Notes: generated from the sequence alone by a model not told the origin. A DNA stretch of 64,000 nt from Lithodes maja (GCA_037953745.1 JBAKBP010007901.1:31661-95660); one strand, 5' to 3'. Shown: positions 1 through 10,391, counted from the first letter of the stretch. A program made the numbers and translations.

Positions 1-345
1 ATTCTACAGATATTTTCACAGCAATTGTTCCGAGGAACTTACTTCAATTGTGCCGCCTCTCCACATCTTTCCCCGTAGAACTAGGGCAGCTGAGAGCGCC
101 CATGAATTTACACTTTCTCCTCCACAATGCAGAACTTCTGCTTATCAAAATTCATTTATCCCCAGAGCTACTACTCTTTGGAATTCACTTCCCTCAAATT
201 GCTTTCCACAAACTTACAATCTACAAATGTTTAAATCCAGTTGTTACAAACAGTTTATGAATGGAGGATGCCTTTAGGCACATGGACCTTTTTGTTTTAT
301 CTGTGTTTTTCCTTCCTCCGTTCATTGTCTCTTTAAAAAAAAAAC
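1..345 (+). mobile_element. LINE-A 3' end fragment
   Basis: Nearly identical to bases ~7912-8250 of the longer LINE-A copy in this window, and ends in an A-rich tail (A-runs at ~334-358). The left part lies outside the window. The last part of ORF2 is still readable at 50-277. The tail abuts a repeat shared with ~8266-8395 and ~10515-10620, so the target was that repeat. Identification rests on the internal match and is strong; the clade is not resolved. Confidence 0.8.
50..277 (+). pseudogene. C-terminal tail of LINE-A ORF2 (fragment)
   Basis: A 75-codon reading frame with the tail typical of CR1/Jockey-group ORF2 proteins: an Arg-rich stretch, then SFIPRATTLWNSLP, then a Phe-Lys-Ser ending before the stop. 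It matches the frame at 7962-8189 with only a few substitutions. No RT or endonuclease domain is present, so this is a dead 3' fragment; the upstream part may lie outside the window. Confidence 0.7.
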
Positions 346-351
346 AAGAAA

Positions 352-440
352 AAAAAAAGAGAGAGGTCAGCCGCACATCTTTTTATCAACACCACAAACT
401 TTGACCACAGGATTCCGTTTCCTCGGGTTGTCTTTTATAT
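352..440 (+). repeat. tRNA-like dispersed repeat, partial copy
   Basis: Shares the segment GGTCAGCCGCACATCTTTTT and the following ~50 bases with copies at 8266-8395 (minus) and 10515-10620 (plus). This copy lacks the 5' part with the tRNA-like promoter boxes because the LINE-A tail replaces it. Confidence 0.6.
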
Positions 441-450
441 TCGCTTCCCT

Positions 451-735
451 TAAGGGGAGATGGGTCGTTTTTCTGGTCCCCCTTCTTCCTCATGCTTATC
501 CCCATTAGTTTTGATATTGTAAACGTTTGCCCAATTAGTTTCTCGATTTTAATACCTTTCGCCTTATTTCTTCGTCAATATTAAGAACTTTCGTGCTATT
601 TAGATGTCGATTTGTTTTCCTGACGAACGATAGTGAACCTGTAATTTTGGAAGGGGTCATGATTATTCTAGAAGGGGGATGTAATGGATGTTTTTTTTTT
701 ATAAATTTGATGGAGGTCTAAGGAGAAAACTAGAA
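451..735 (+). repeat. Fam-300 dispersed repeat, copy 1
   Basis: One of about eight copies of a ~280-300-bp family. It starts at TTAAGGGGAGATGG, has a C-rich CCCCCTTCTTCCTCATG block, a spaced series of CCATTAGTTT-like phrases, then a palindrome-like core (here degenerate, near 620-645), and ends near a GGAGGTCTA motif. It has no open reading frame of note. Superfamily unknown. Confidence 0.65.
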
Positions 736-745
736 CAATATAATT

Positions 746-955
746 AACCCCTTCTGTACCGGCGACGTCTTTATCATTTTATTCTAGCTATATTTGCACG
801 ATTGTTTGCAGCTTAAGAAGGATCTGTGGTAGTTAAAAGAGGTAAACGAGATATTTTGAAACCTGTTAATTACTGGAGGTCCGTTTTAAACTGAGTGAAA
901 TCGTCTAATAGAACCCAGAATAAAGTTAAAAGGACGTCGCCGGTACAGAAGGGGT
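746..955. mobile_element. Palindromic MITE (CCCCTTCTGTACCGG type)
   Basis: The left end, AACCCCTTCTGTACCGGCGA, is repeated inverted at ~935-955. The arms continue to pair through ATTAGACGATTTT-like segments to the middle, giving a ~210-bp fold-back. The left flank is TTAA; the right flank is only similar. No coding potential. Confidence 0.65.
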
Positions 956-1001
956 AAATACATGTAAAAAATCGACCAAAAAGTGAACCATTCCCCCTTA
1001 A

Positions 1002-1212
1002 CCCTTTGAGGACCATGCCGCACTTTAACCGTTTATTGAGGCTATCATTAGACGATTTTATACAGCTTAGGAAGGATCTGTGGGTATTATAAGGGTAGTA
1101 AAGATTAAATAAATGAATCATCTGACTTCCATATACCCTTCCTAATCCGAATAAAATCCTCTAATAATAGCCAGAAAACGGACAATAAATTCGTCATCGT
1201 ATCTTGAAAGGG
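1002..1212. mobile_element. Palindromic MITE with TTAA duplication
   Basis: Flanked by TTAA at 998-1001 and 1213-1216. It begins CCCTTTGAGGACC and ends (reverse complement) CCCTTTCAAGATACGATG. The arms share the phrase GACGATTTTATnCAGnTTAGGA and form a long hairpin. TTAA target duplication plus CCC termini is the pattern of piggyBac-like or Kolobok-like non-autonomous elements; which of these is not decided by the sequence. Confidence 0.7.
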
Positions 1213-1226
1213 TTAAAGTTTGTGTT

Positions 1227-1456
1227 ACTTATACTCTGTTTCTTTTCAACTTGCGGTAAATTGCAAAGTTCCCATCAAGATTTCTCCGATATTCTAGATT
1301 TTGTAGTGAAATAAGGTGCTAATTATATAAACTTGGTCTTAATATGATGCAGAGACATAGTGGTTTCATAATTTATTTTGTCATTAAATATTCAAAAATT
1401 AGATGCTAAAGGATTCAATTTATCGTCAGATGATTAATGAAACTGTGTATAGTTTG
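1227..1456 (-). mobile_element. Short TIR element carrying one 64-bp unit
   Basis: A ~230-bp element with inverted ends (TTATACTCTGTTTCTTTTCA against a diverged AAACTATACTG-like end). It contains a single copy of the 64-base segment that is amplified in the related element at 11414-12588. A third single-unit copy lies at 9735-9967. Confidence 0.65.
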
Positions 1457-1531
1457 TCCACATGTAGAAGCAGCTCCTGAAGATCTTGTATACTTCATAG
1501 ATTTATTGTTTGTATAGTTATGCAGTATATA

Positions 1532-1810
1532 TTAAGGGGAGATGGTTGTTTTTCTGGCTCCCCTTCTCCCTCATGATGAGCCCCACTACATATGAGATTT
1601 TAAGATGTTCTCCCCAATAGTTTGTAGATTTTAAGAGCTTTCGTCCCATTTCTTCATCAATATGAAGACCTTTCGTTCCATTTAAGTAACGATTGTTTTT
1701 CATGGCGAGCGATAGCGATCCTGTAATTTATGAGGAACTGGCCTTCGACCAGGACATTTTTCGACCGAAAAATTTAAACATTTATCTTGAAGGGGGTCTT
1801 GGGGTGTTTT
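1532..1810 (+). repeat. Fam-300 dispersed repeat, copy 2
   Basis: Same order of blocks as copy 1, with a better preserved GGCGAGCGATAGCGA core near 1704. Upstream sequence is also shared, inverted, with the region around 11340-11480, so a larger unit was duplicated in inverted orientation. Confidence 0.65.
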
Positions 1811-1814
1811 TTAA

Positions 1815-3352
1815 CCCCTTCAGCACGATGATGCCTTATTACCTTTGATTCTGGCTACAACTAGACGATTTTATGCAGACTGAGAAGGGCCTGTGTTATT
1901 CCGAGGGTTTATCAAGATCGTATTTACCCATTAGAGTCCTAGAGTTAGATTACAAGCTAAAGACAATCAACTAATGGTCACCAGAATGTGATGACAATCA
2001 ACTAATGGTAACCAGAATGTGATGACAATCAACTAATGGTAACCAGAATGTGATGACAATCAACTAATGGTCACCAGAATGTGATGACAATCAACTAATG
2101 GTAACCAGCATGTGATGACAATCAACTAATGGTAACCAGAATGTGATGAGAATCAACTTATGGTCACCAGAATGTGATGACAATCAACTAATGGTAACCA
2201 GAATGTGATGACAATCAACTAATGGTAACCAGAATGTGATGAGAATCAACTAATGGTCACCAGAATGTGATGACAATCAACTAATATTAACCAGAATGTG
2301 ATGACAATCAACTAATGGTAACCAGAATGTGATGACAATCAACTAATGGTCACCAGAATGTGATGACAATCAACTAATGGTCACCAGAATGTGATGACAA
2401 TCAACTAATGGTAACCAGAATGTGATGACAATCAACTAATGGTCACCAGAATGTGATGACAATCAACTAATGGTAACCAGAATGTGATGTCAATCAACTA
2501 ATGGTAACCAGAATGTGATGACAATCAACTAATGGTCACCAGAATGTGATGACAATCAACTAATGGTAACCAGAATGTGATGACAATCAACTAATGGTGA
2601 CCAGAATGTGATGACAATCAACTAATGGTCACCAGAATGTGATGACAATCAACTAATGGTGACCAGAATGTGATGACAATCAACTAATGGTGACCAGAAT
2701 GTGATGACAATCAACTAATGGTAACCAGAATGTGATGACAATCAACTTATGGTAACCAGAATGTGATAACAATCAACTAATGGTAACCAGAATGTGATGA
2801 CAATCAACTAATGGTAACCATAATGTGATGACAATCAACTAATGGTAACCAGAATGTGATGACAATCAACTAATGGTAACCAGAATGTGATGACAATCAA
2901 CTAATGGTCACCAGAATGTGATGACAATCAACTAATGGTAACCAGAATGTGATGACAATCAACTAATGGTAACCAGAATGTGATGACAATCAACTAATGG
3001 TCACCAGCATGTGATGACAATCAACTAATGGTAACCAGAATGTGATGACAATTAACTAATGGTAACCAGAATGTGATGACAATCAACTAATGGTAACCAG
3101 AATGTGATGACAATCAACTAATGGTCACCAGAATGTGATGACAATCAACTAATGGTAACCAGAATGTGATGACAATCACCTAATGGTAACCAGAATGTGA
3201 TGACAATCAACTAATGGTCACCAGAATGTGATGACAATCAACTAATGGTAACCAGAATGTGATGACAATCAACTAATGGTCACCAGAATGTGATGACAAT
3301 CAACTAATGGTAACCAGAATGTGATGACAAATACGTCATGGTGCTGAAGGAG
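1815..3352. mobile_element. TTAA-flanked TIR element inflated by a 31-bp array
   Basis: TTAA at 1811-1814 and 3353-3356 bound an element whose ends are CCCCTTCAGCACGATGA and, inverted, CTCCTTCAGCACCATGA. The interior is mostly a 31-bp minisatellite. The non-array left half has the usual MITE phrase GACGATTTTATGCAG. The array unit appears to be a subterminal segment of the element itself. Confidence 0.75.
1962..3330. repeat. 31-bp minisatellite, ~44 units
   Basis: Unit of the form GACAATCAACTAATGG followed by TNACCAGAATGTGAT. The variable base is A, C or G. About 44 units in 1369 bases with very few length changes. Marker variants such as GATGAG at unit ends recur every three units near the left end, showing block-wise amplification. 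Confidence 0.97.
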
Positions 3353-3480
3353 TTAACCCCTTCTGTACCGGGGCCGTCCTATTAACTATATTACGGCTAC
3401 CATTAGATGATTTTATTCAGTTTAAAAAAGGCCTCCGGCAATTCACAGGCTTCGAACTATCTCACTTAACCCTTTTTACT
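3353..3480. mobile_element. MITE half (CCCCTTCTGTACCGG type)
   Basis: Starts at the TTAA shared with the preceding element and shows the first arm of the palindromic family (TTCTGTACCGG, then GATGATTTTATTCAG). The second arm is diverged or lost. Confidence 0.5.
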
Positions 3481-3623
3481 ACCACAGATCCTTCCTGAAC
3501 TGCACAAAATGAGAGTCATCCAGGGAGTAGGTATGGACATAAACAGTCCATTTGCTCTAGCCCCTTTTGAGTTACATCATCAACGGGAATAAACCTTTTG
3601 TCTCATCAACTTATCACCACCTC

Positions 3624-3895
3624 TTAAGGGGAGATGGGTCGTTTTACTAGACCCCCTTCTCCCTCATGTTTAGCCCAATTAGCTTTGACAGTTTAAAACG
3701 TTTGGCACATTAGTTTGGCGATTATAATACCTTTCGCCCCATTTCGTTGTCAATTTTAACGCCTTTCGTGCCAGTTAGGTGTCAATTTTTTCTTGGCGAC
3801 CGATAGCGAGCTTGTAATTTTAAGACGAACCGGCCTTTGTCTACTTAAAACTATAAACATGTGTCTTAGAGGGGGGCCTAGGGGGTGATTGTCTA
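3624..3895 (+). repeat. Fam-300 dispersed repeat, copy 3
   Basis: Full set of family blocks beginning TTAAGGGGAGATGG, with the core TTGGCGACCGATAGCGAGC near 3803 and the AAGCTTAAGGGGG end. Confidence 0.65.
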
Positions 3896-3954
3896 AGCTT
3901 AAGGGGGGTCACCGGCTTGTTTTATCTTTATCTCCTTTTCTCTCTTGTCCTGGC

Positions 3955-4195
3955 TTTTATCCATTTGGCCCCATACAGCCATCTTTTTTAAGACGTTTAT
4001 CCCCATCCAGGTGTCAATTTCTTCCTGGCGAGCGATAGCGAGCCAGCATTGTATGGAGATATGTACAAATTTAGTTTGCTGTCAAAACAAAAATATATAT
4101 ATATGCTGGCTCGCTACCGCTCGTCAGGATAATATAGACACCTGGATGGGGGTAAACGTCTTAAAACAATAGGCTTAATGAGGCCGAATGGATAC
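3955..4195. repeat. Fold-back of Fam-300-like sequence
   Basis: Two inverted arms of ~90-100 bases (about 3957-4053 and 4104-4192) carry CCTGGCGAGCGATAGCGAGC in opposite orientations around a short AT-rich loop with (TA)n. It looks like a head-to-head pair of Fam-300 3' parts. More Fam-300-like sequence follows to ~4345, including a G-run at ~4297-4308. Confidence 0.6.
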
Positions 4196-4389
4196 AAACC
4201 AAAGAGAAAGGGAGAGAAAGAGACAAAGGCGAGATGGGCTCCCTTAAAACGAACCGGCCATTATCTCCCTAAAACTATTAACATGTATCTTGAAGGGGGG
4301 GGGGGGGGGTCCTAGGGGGTGATTTTCTAAGCTTGATGGAGGTCTAGCGAAGAAAGGAAAACCATATACATGAATGAATTAATTATTCC

Positions 4390-4740
4390 TATATCAAAAA
4401 AAAATCCACTATTCCCTTACTAGTAACTTCCCTACAATCTCCCTCTACACGCCGCAATGTTTCATCTCTCTCCCTCTTCTACCGCTTTTACAATAATCAA
4501 TGTTCCTCAGTGCTATCGCAGTGCATACCTCCTCCCTTTTATGGACAGAGCGTGGCAGCCGTCTTTCAACACATTCCCACCCCTATTCTGTCCAACTCTC
4601 TAACCCAAAAGTGAACCGAATCCCCCAGTCTTTGTTCTACTCAACAAGTAAACTCGGGCTCTATCTTTGCCTCATCCTATGAATTGAAATGCTTCAAGCT
4701 CCGTGTGTCCAGTCATTTTGACTCTAACGTGCCTTAAGTT
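4390..4740 (+). pseudogene. Degenerate LINE C-terminal fragment
   Basis: Short frames at 4500-4682 and its neighbours read like the tail of a CR1/Jockey-group ORF2: THSHPYSVQLSN, then NRIPQSLFYSTSKL, then (next frame) CFKLRVSSHFDSNVP. The order and spacing match the LINE-A tail at 7962-8189 but the sequence is clearly a different family. Frameshifted; no RT domain left. Could be a fourth LINE family in this window. Confidence 0.5.
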
Positions 4741-5289
4741 TGGCTCCCTATCACTCTTTCAACTTGGGTGGAGGGTGGGGGGGGGGGGGGCACTTGTTAC
4801 AGGCAGCATTCTCTTGTGTATCACTAGTGTACATCGCAAAACAAAAATAATAATAAATAAATAGGTATAATAAATCGAGTAAAAGGGTTTATATAAGCGA
4901 TAACCCGAGATGAGGTAGTAGGGGTAGGCAGCCCCACCCAGGGAAGTACTACCGCCAAGGTTTCGGGAGACTCAGGGAATAGCCTGAATTCCATTTTCTC
5001 TCCCAGGCCTTGGTAGCTGGATACATATCTTTCTGCCTCACACATCAGGGGTATCAGGAAAACCCTCTTTATATAACATACACATCCAACTTCACGACAT
5101 TGCCCTACATTGCTATCCTCTATCCATAAAACACTACTCTTCCCACTACATATCATACATGTAACACCATACACCTTACCCAATATATATGGCAGTACAA
5201 TAATTGTTAAGAGCAAACCTGGTGGTCCCTCGGATATCCACCCCCGGCTGGGTTGGGTCATTGACACAGGGCCCTCCCGGTCGTCATCA
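4741..5289. other. Intergenic stretch without a supported gene
   Basis: Contains a G-run at ~4777-4790 and AT-rich sequence near 4845-4875. An antisense open frame (4824-5309) has no recognisable domain. The right part may be the 5' region of LINE-A, but no ORF1 could be read. Confidence 0.4.
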
Positions 5290-5341
5290 TGCGACTGTGT
5301 CAAGAGCATTGCAACGTCCCAAAGCTGCTCGTCGGTGCAGC

Positions 5342-5984
5342 TTTTTCTTTAGCAATATAAGGGGACTTCACTCTAACATCAATTCTGTACACCAATTTCT
5401 TCAAGCAGAATCCCCTACTCTCCTTTTTTTTGACAGAGACTCAAGTAACATCCACATCTGACACGTCTAGATTTAATTTTCCAGGTTATCAACTGCTCCA
5501 AAATTTCAGACCTAAAGGAGGTGTATGTTGCTTCGCAAAATCTGAAATTGCCCTGGAGGAGGTTACTAGTTTCAATTGTCCCTATTTTGATTATTCTATA
5601 TACAAATTAATTTCTGCTGGTAAATTTAAATACATATGTTGCATCTACCGTTCCCCAAATACTCCTCCAGAGCAAAGTCTTTTTGATTCTCTGTCCTCAC
5701 AACTCAGTGTCCTCAACTTAAATGCTTCTTCTGAAATCACTGTGTTGGGTGATTTTAATGTCCATAATGTTGAATGGCTCACTCATTCAGCCAGGACTGA
5801 TGATGCTGGTCTTGAATGTGAGCTATTTGCAGACTCATTTAATCTCACTCAACTAGTCAACCAACCCACCCGTGTACCAGATAATCCTAATCATAATTCC
5901 CACCTACTGGACTTATTTTTAACAACCAATTCAGAAAATTATGATGTTACAGTGAGGTCCCCGCTTGGATCTTCTGATCACTGA
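5342..5984 (+). pseudogene. LINE-A endonuclease domain
   Basis: Apurinic-like endonuclease that would nick target DNA. The N-terminal SNIRGLHSNINSV is read in one frame up to ~5430; a run of T then shifts the frame and ETQVTSTSD continues at 5430. Visible motifs: GGVCCFA, YRSP, LGDFNVHNVEW, LLDLFLT, and the closing GSSDH near 5978, followed by a stop. These are the expected catalytic blocks (N, E, D-x-N, SDH), so the domain was functional before decay. Confidence 0.8.
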
Positions 5985-6038
5985 CTGATACAGGCCACCT
6001 GTCTATCACCTACCACACCTTCCCACTCTGAACCTGTT

Positions 6039-6521
6039 TTGGTGACTAAATGGCATTACGATAGGGCAGACTGGCAGGGTCTTCAAGGTTTCTTTATTGA
6101 TATTCCCTGGACCTCTTTTTTTTCTAATGATGCACACTCCACCTTGAGCCACATACAAGATTTTGTAAAAATTGGAATGGAAACTTTTATTCCTCATCAA
6201 AAGTACAGTAAAAGATCTAATTCACCTAAATGGTTTGACCATAATTGTGCTAGAGTAACTGAACAAAAAGCAATAGCCTACAATGCATACACAAGATCAA
6301 AAATTCATGAAGCCTTTAATTACTTTAGAAACATCAGAAATCATGCCAAAACTGTATTAAACCTAACTAAATCAAACTTTCTCCACAAGCAGGCAAATAA
6401 ACTTCTAAATAATCCAAATGATAACAACATATTTTGGTCTACTCTTAACTCCTTTAAATCCAACTTCACTACTGCTTCATCCATTCCACCATTAAAATCT
6501 CCGACTGGAGACCCACTGTAA
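6039..6521 (+). pseudogene. LINE-A linker between endonuclease and RT
   Basis: 160 codons of basic sequence with KWFDHNCARV, typical of the region between endonuclease and RT in LINE ORF2, where a tryptophan-rich patch precedes repeated Lys/Arg/Asn. The frame is lost at ~6515 and reappears as DPRGKANLLADIFS in the next frame, leading into the RT. Confidence 0.7.
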
Positions 6522-6523
6522 GT

Positions 6524-7828
6524 GACCCACGAGGTAAAGCTAACCTTCTTGCGGATATTTTCTCCACCAACTCAACCTTAGATGAAATAAATCAAGATGT
6601 CCCTGTACTTAATTTTAATTCGCCTGAAATTCCCTCACTTAAGATCCACACCAGACATGTCAAAACTATTTTGCAGAATCTCTCAGTAGATAAGGCTCCT
6701 GGTCCAGATGAAATTCCTCCAATAGTACTTAAGAATTGCTCCTTGGTGCTCGCTCCTGTATTGGCAAAATTTGTCCGTCTGTGTACTCATACCTCATGCT
6801 TCCCAGTACACTGGAAAGAAGCAAACATCCATCCAGTTCCTAAAAAAGGTGCCTCTTCAGATCCATCAAACTACAGACCAATAGCTATAACTTCCACTCT
6901 TGGTAAAGTCTTAGAAATTATATTAAATAATCACATAATTAAGCATCTTGAGAATAATAAATTAATCAGTGATAGGCAATATGGTTTTAGACGATGTCGA
7001 TCAACTGCAGATATGCTTTGCCTTCTTACGCATCAAATCAACCAAGCTACAGACCAACATGGTGAAACACATACAATAGCACTGGATATATCAAAGGCAT
7101 TTGATAGAGTCTGGCATCAATCCTTATTGTCGAAGATGTCACACTACGGCCTTGCATCATTAGTTCCACTAATTTCTTCTTATCTTCATAACAGAAAAAT
7201 ATGTGTAATGGTAGATGGCCTTTATTCTCAATTTCACTAAATAAATGCTGGTGTTCCCCAGGGATCAGTTTTGGCCCCAATTCTGTTCCTCATTCATATC
7301 AATGATCTCATATCTACCACTCATAATCCAATACATTCCTATGCAGATGACTCAACACTCCACAGTTCCTTCACATTTACCAATTCTTTCACCCAACCCG
7401 ATCTTATAAATTCAAAAATAAACACTGCAATTTCTCTGAACCAGGACCTTTCTAGAATTAATGGATGGGGACAAAAGAATCTAGTTTCCTTTAATGCACA
7501 GAAAACCAAATACATTCAATTTTCTAACCGACAGAATCTCACTGACTCCCATATATTTTTTAATGATGTAAATATTCCCACTTCCCCTAGTATTGACATT
7601 CTCGGTGTAACATTAACTACTAACTTGAGCTGGACACATTATGTTAGAAGCATTGCTAAGAATGCCTCTAAAAAACTGGGACTCCTGTACAGAGTTCGAG
7701 AATTCTTCACTGACGAGCAGTTGGCCGTGATATATAAAAGTCATGTGCGTTCTCAGATGGATTACTGTTCACCTGTGGGGTGGAAGTGGAGTGGTTGCAT
7801 TGAGGCAGTTGGACTAAATTCAAAATAA
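6524..7828 (+). pseudogene. LINE-A reverse transcriptase domain
   Basis: Reverse transcriptase that would copy the element RNA at the target nick. From the left: DKAPGPDEIPP, HPVPKKG, NYRPIAITSTLGKVLE, YGFRRCRSTADML, LDISKAFDRVWH; then a stop at ~7240, INAGVPQGSVLAPILF, and the catalytic SYADDSTLH near 7340. After ~7780 the frame is lost and the C-terminus continues in another frame. The catalytic aspartates survive, but the stops make it inactive. Confidence 0.85.
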
Positions 7829-7961
7829 AGCTATTAGATTAATCAATAACCCTGCAATCACACAGGACCTTCCTACATTATCCATACGAAGAAACGTTGC
7901 ATCCCTTGCATTATTCTACAGATATTTTCACAGCAATTGTTCCGAGGAACTTGCTTCAATT

Positions 7962-8189
7962 GTGCCTCCTCTCCACATCTTTCCCCGTAGAACTAGGGCA
8001 GCTGAGAGCGCCCATGAATTTACACTTTCTCCTCCACAATGCAGAACTTCTGCTTATCAGAATTCATTTATCCCCAGAGCTACTACTCTTTGGAATTCAC
8101 TTCCCCCGAATTGCTTTCCACAAACTTACAATCTACAAATGTTTAAGTCCAGTTGTTACAAACATTTTATGAGTGGAGGATGCCTTTAG
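7962..8189 (+). pseudogene. LINE-A ORF2 C-terminal tail
   Basis: Continues the RT reading after the frameshifts near 7785 and 7850. It contains PPLHIFPRRTRAAESAHEF and the WNSLP motif, ending MSGGCL and stop, followed by a short 3' UTR and poly(A). Nearly identical to 50-277. Confidence 0.75.
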
Positions 8190-8265
8190 GCACATGGACC
8201 TTTTTGTTTTATCTGTGTTTTTCCTTCCTCCGTTCATTGTCTCTTAAAAAAAAAAAAAAAAAAAA

Positions 8266-8395
8266 TGGAATCCTGTGGTCAAAGTTGGTGTTGTTGATAA
8301 TAAGATGTGCGGCTGACCTCTCTGGAGCGGTGTGAACCCTGAAGCCTCAGTCCAGGGTTCGAACCACTAGCTCACAGTTTGTGTGTGTCATCTTT
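8266..8395 (-). repeat. tRNA-like dispersed repeat, copy 2
   Basis: On the minus strand: GTGAGCTAGTGGTTCGAACC, then a second box-like AGGGTTCACACC, then CAGCCGCACATC. The first part resembles a polymerase III A box and the second a B box, which suggests a tRNA-derived SINE. No clear cloverleaf can be drawn, so this is only likely. Confidence 0.5.
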
Positions 8396-8397
8396 TA

Positions 8398-8500
8398 TTA
8401 CTATTGTTGTTGTTATTGTGATTATGGTTATGATTTATTATTACTATTATTAATATAAAAATAATGCTAATATTAATAATTAAAACAATACATTATTATT
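8398..8500. repeat. AT-rich (ATT)n low-complexity tract
   Basis: Repeated TTATTACTATT and AATAATTA sequence without further content. Confidence 0.7.
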
Positions 8501-8505
8501 ATTAA

Positions 8506-8862
8506 CCCTTTCAAGATACCATGACACATTTCCTTCCTGTGTTCTGACTATTATTAGACGATTATATTCAGATGAGTTATCTGCTCAACAGGTGGCGTTG
8601 TGTGTAAGTGTGAGAGTCCGAGTGTAGGGGGTGAGTCAGTGAAACACGGGAACGAGGTGGCTTCAGAGATGGGGTCGTTTCGGGCCATGAGTGAGCACCG
8701 TACCTCATGTGAAGGCAAGATGGCAGGTGCTCGTTGTACTCTACGTGCTTCACATGTCTCACTCCCTAGACTGGAACAAGTCCTCACGGGCTTCACTGTT
8801 CATTGTAAAGCGGTGAATGTTAAGGCTCTCAGCCTATGCCCGAGAGGAAGTAAGTTGGAATA

Positions 8863-8897
<35 letters not shown>

Positions 8898-9040
8898 AGG
8901 AAGGGCCTTATATGAAAGTGAGAGTTAATGAGATAGTCTTTACCCATATAATTCGCACAGATCCTTCCTAAACCGCATAAAATCGTCTAATGCTAGCCCG
9001 CAGAATAAACTGTACCAAGGCATCATAATCGTCAAGGGTA
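8506..9040. mobile_element. TTAA-type MITE split by a SINE-like insertion
   Basis: The left arm starts after TTAA at 8502-8505 with CCCTTTCAAGATACCATGAC. The right arm ends inverted near 9036. Between ~8572 and 8895 sits a poly(A)-tailed insertion; removing it rejoins TTATATTCAGA with TTAGGAAGGGCC, the normal MITE order. Confidence 0.65.
8572..8895 (+). mobile_element. SINE-like retroposon, copy 1
   Basis: A ~300-base unit beginning near CTGCTCAACAGGTGGCGTT, containing CTCACTCCCTAGACTGGAAC and GCCTATGCCCGAGAGGAAG, and ending in GGAATATATA plus a ~30-base A run. A second copy lies at 32762-33025 on the minus strand. It has no long frame and no clear tRNA head, so the source RNA is unknown. 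Confidence 0.7.
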
Positions 9041-9046
9041 TATTAA

Positions 9047-9145
9047 CTATTTCTGTACCGGCGACGTCTTTGTAATTTTATTCTAGCCATGATTAGACGA
9101 TTTTGTGCAGCTTAAGAGGGACCTGTGGTAGTACAGAGGGTTAAG
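9047..9145. mobile_element. MITE half (CTGTACCGGCGACGTC type)
   Basis: First arm of the same palindromic family as 746-955, with TTTCTGTACCGGCGACGTCT and GACGATTTTGTGCAGCTTAAG; the second arm is missing. Confidence 0.5.
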
Positions 9146-9480
9146 GGGCTAGTGGCTGTTTTTTTGGTCTATTTATTAATATTATTAATGTATTATTTTG
9201 TTTTAAAGTTTCTTCGCTAGACCTCCATCAAGCTTAGAAAGACATTCCTTAGACCCCCTTTCAAGATAAATTTGTAAAAAATTCAGTTCTAAAATTAGAG
9301 GCTTGCAAGGAAAAATTTGACACCTAAAGGGCACGAAAGGTCTGAATATTGACAAAAGAATTATGCGAAAGGTCTCAAAATCGCCAAACCAACGAAACGA
9401 ACGTCTTCAAACCTCAAAAGTAATATGGTAAACATGAGGGAGAAGGGGGTCCTTAAAAAGCGCGTACTACCCGCTTAATA
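9140..9480 (-). repeat. Fam-300 dispersed repeat, copy 4
   Basis: Inverted copy: the GACCTCCATCAAGCTTAGAA end comes first near 9221 and the GAGGGAGAAGGGGGTCC block near 9437. The palindromic core is degenerate. Confidence 0.6.
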
Positions 9481-9507
9481 GGCCGGCCCTGGTACTGAAA
9501 GGGTTAA

Positions 9508-9720
9508 CCCCTTCAGTGTTGGAGGCCGGGGCTGGACCCCAATATTATGGTGACCAGTAGAAGATTTTAGGCAGCTTAGGAAGGATCTCTAAGCCTCAAA
9601 GGGGTAATTAACCGCTTTACAGTAATATTACGGTCACCAGTAACAGATTTTAGGCAGCTTAAGAAGGGCTTATGTTATGAGGGGGTTTATTGAGATCGTA
9701 TTCACCTCTTTAATGTAGTA
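9508..9720. mobile_element. Two tandem MITE arms (CCCCTTCAGTG type)
   Basis: Begins after TTAA at 9504-9507. Two successive copies of a ~100-base arm both contain an ATTATGGTGACCAGTAG-like phrase and TTTTAGGCAGCTTA. The GGTGACCAG phrase resembles part of the 31-bp minisatellite unit, a possible relative of its founder. Confidence 0.5.
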
Positions 9721-9734
9721 AGTTGGTCAGGCAG

Positions 9735-9967
9735 CAAACTATACTCGGTTTCATTTCATCAGACGGTAAATTGAATCCCCTAACAACTGATTTATCGATA
9801 ACTAGGCTAACGGAAAAATAAGAAATTATCATGTCTCTGCTTCATTTTTAGACCAAGTTTATATTATAATTAGCACTGCATTTCACTACAAAATCTTCAA
9901 AATAACTGAACAATGTGTAAGGGAACTTTGTAATTTACCGTCAGTTGAAAAGAAACAGAGTATAGTG
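9735..9967 (+). mobile_element. Short TIR element with one 64-bp unit, copy 2
   Basis: Ends AAACTATACTCGGTTTCATT and, inverted, CACTATACTCTGTTTCTTTT. The interior has one unit of the sequence that is tandemly repeated at 11495-12515. Confidence 0.7.
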
Positions 9968-10309
9968 CATTGTCCATAGGAACAATCACAGAGTTACATA
10001 GATACACAGACTGCAAAGACCTTGCGGTCCCTACTAGGCAGTCTCAACTTAATCCTAACAAACTGTGCAACTAAGTGGAAAGTAAGGATAGCAAATAGAA
10101 GGCTCTCTCCCCATTGTGGTTGTAATACCATGGTTAATTCAATATAAGTAAGCAAGAAATATTGATTTCTATCCTCAATAATGCAAAATGGAAAAATAGA
10201 AAAATAATCATCGATATAATATAAATAATAATTAGTTGTAATAGTAGTAGTACTGTTATTAGTTATGATTGCAATAACAAAATATACCAATGCATATATA
10301 TATAATGAA

Positions 10310-10338
10310 AATGCTACTACTACTACTACTACTACTAC

Positions 10339-10391
<53 letters not shown>

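Larger units (their letters stand above)
5290..8262 (+). mobile_element. LINE-A, full ORF2 but decayed
   Basis: A plus-strand non-LTR retrotransposon with endonuclease, RT and C-terminal tail in that order, ending in a poly(A) run at ~8246-8264. ORF2 is broken by at least three frameshifts and two nonsense codons. Clade not resolved; the single RT with YADD and the WNSLP tail put it in the broad CR1/Jockey/L2 assembly. No ORF1 recognised. Confidence 0.85.

Noticed and set aside
1962..3330. Regular 31-bp array as a possible CRISPR
   Set aside because: Units are contiguous without unique spacers and the genome is eukaryotic; it is a minisatellite.
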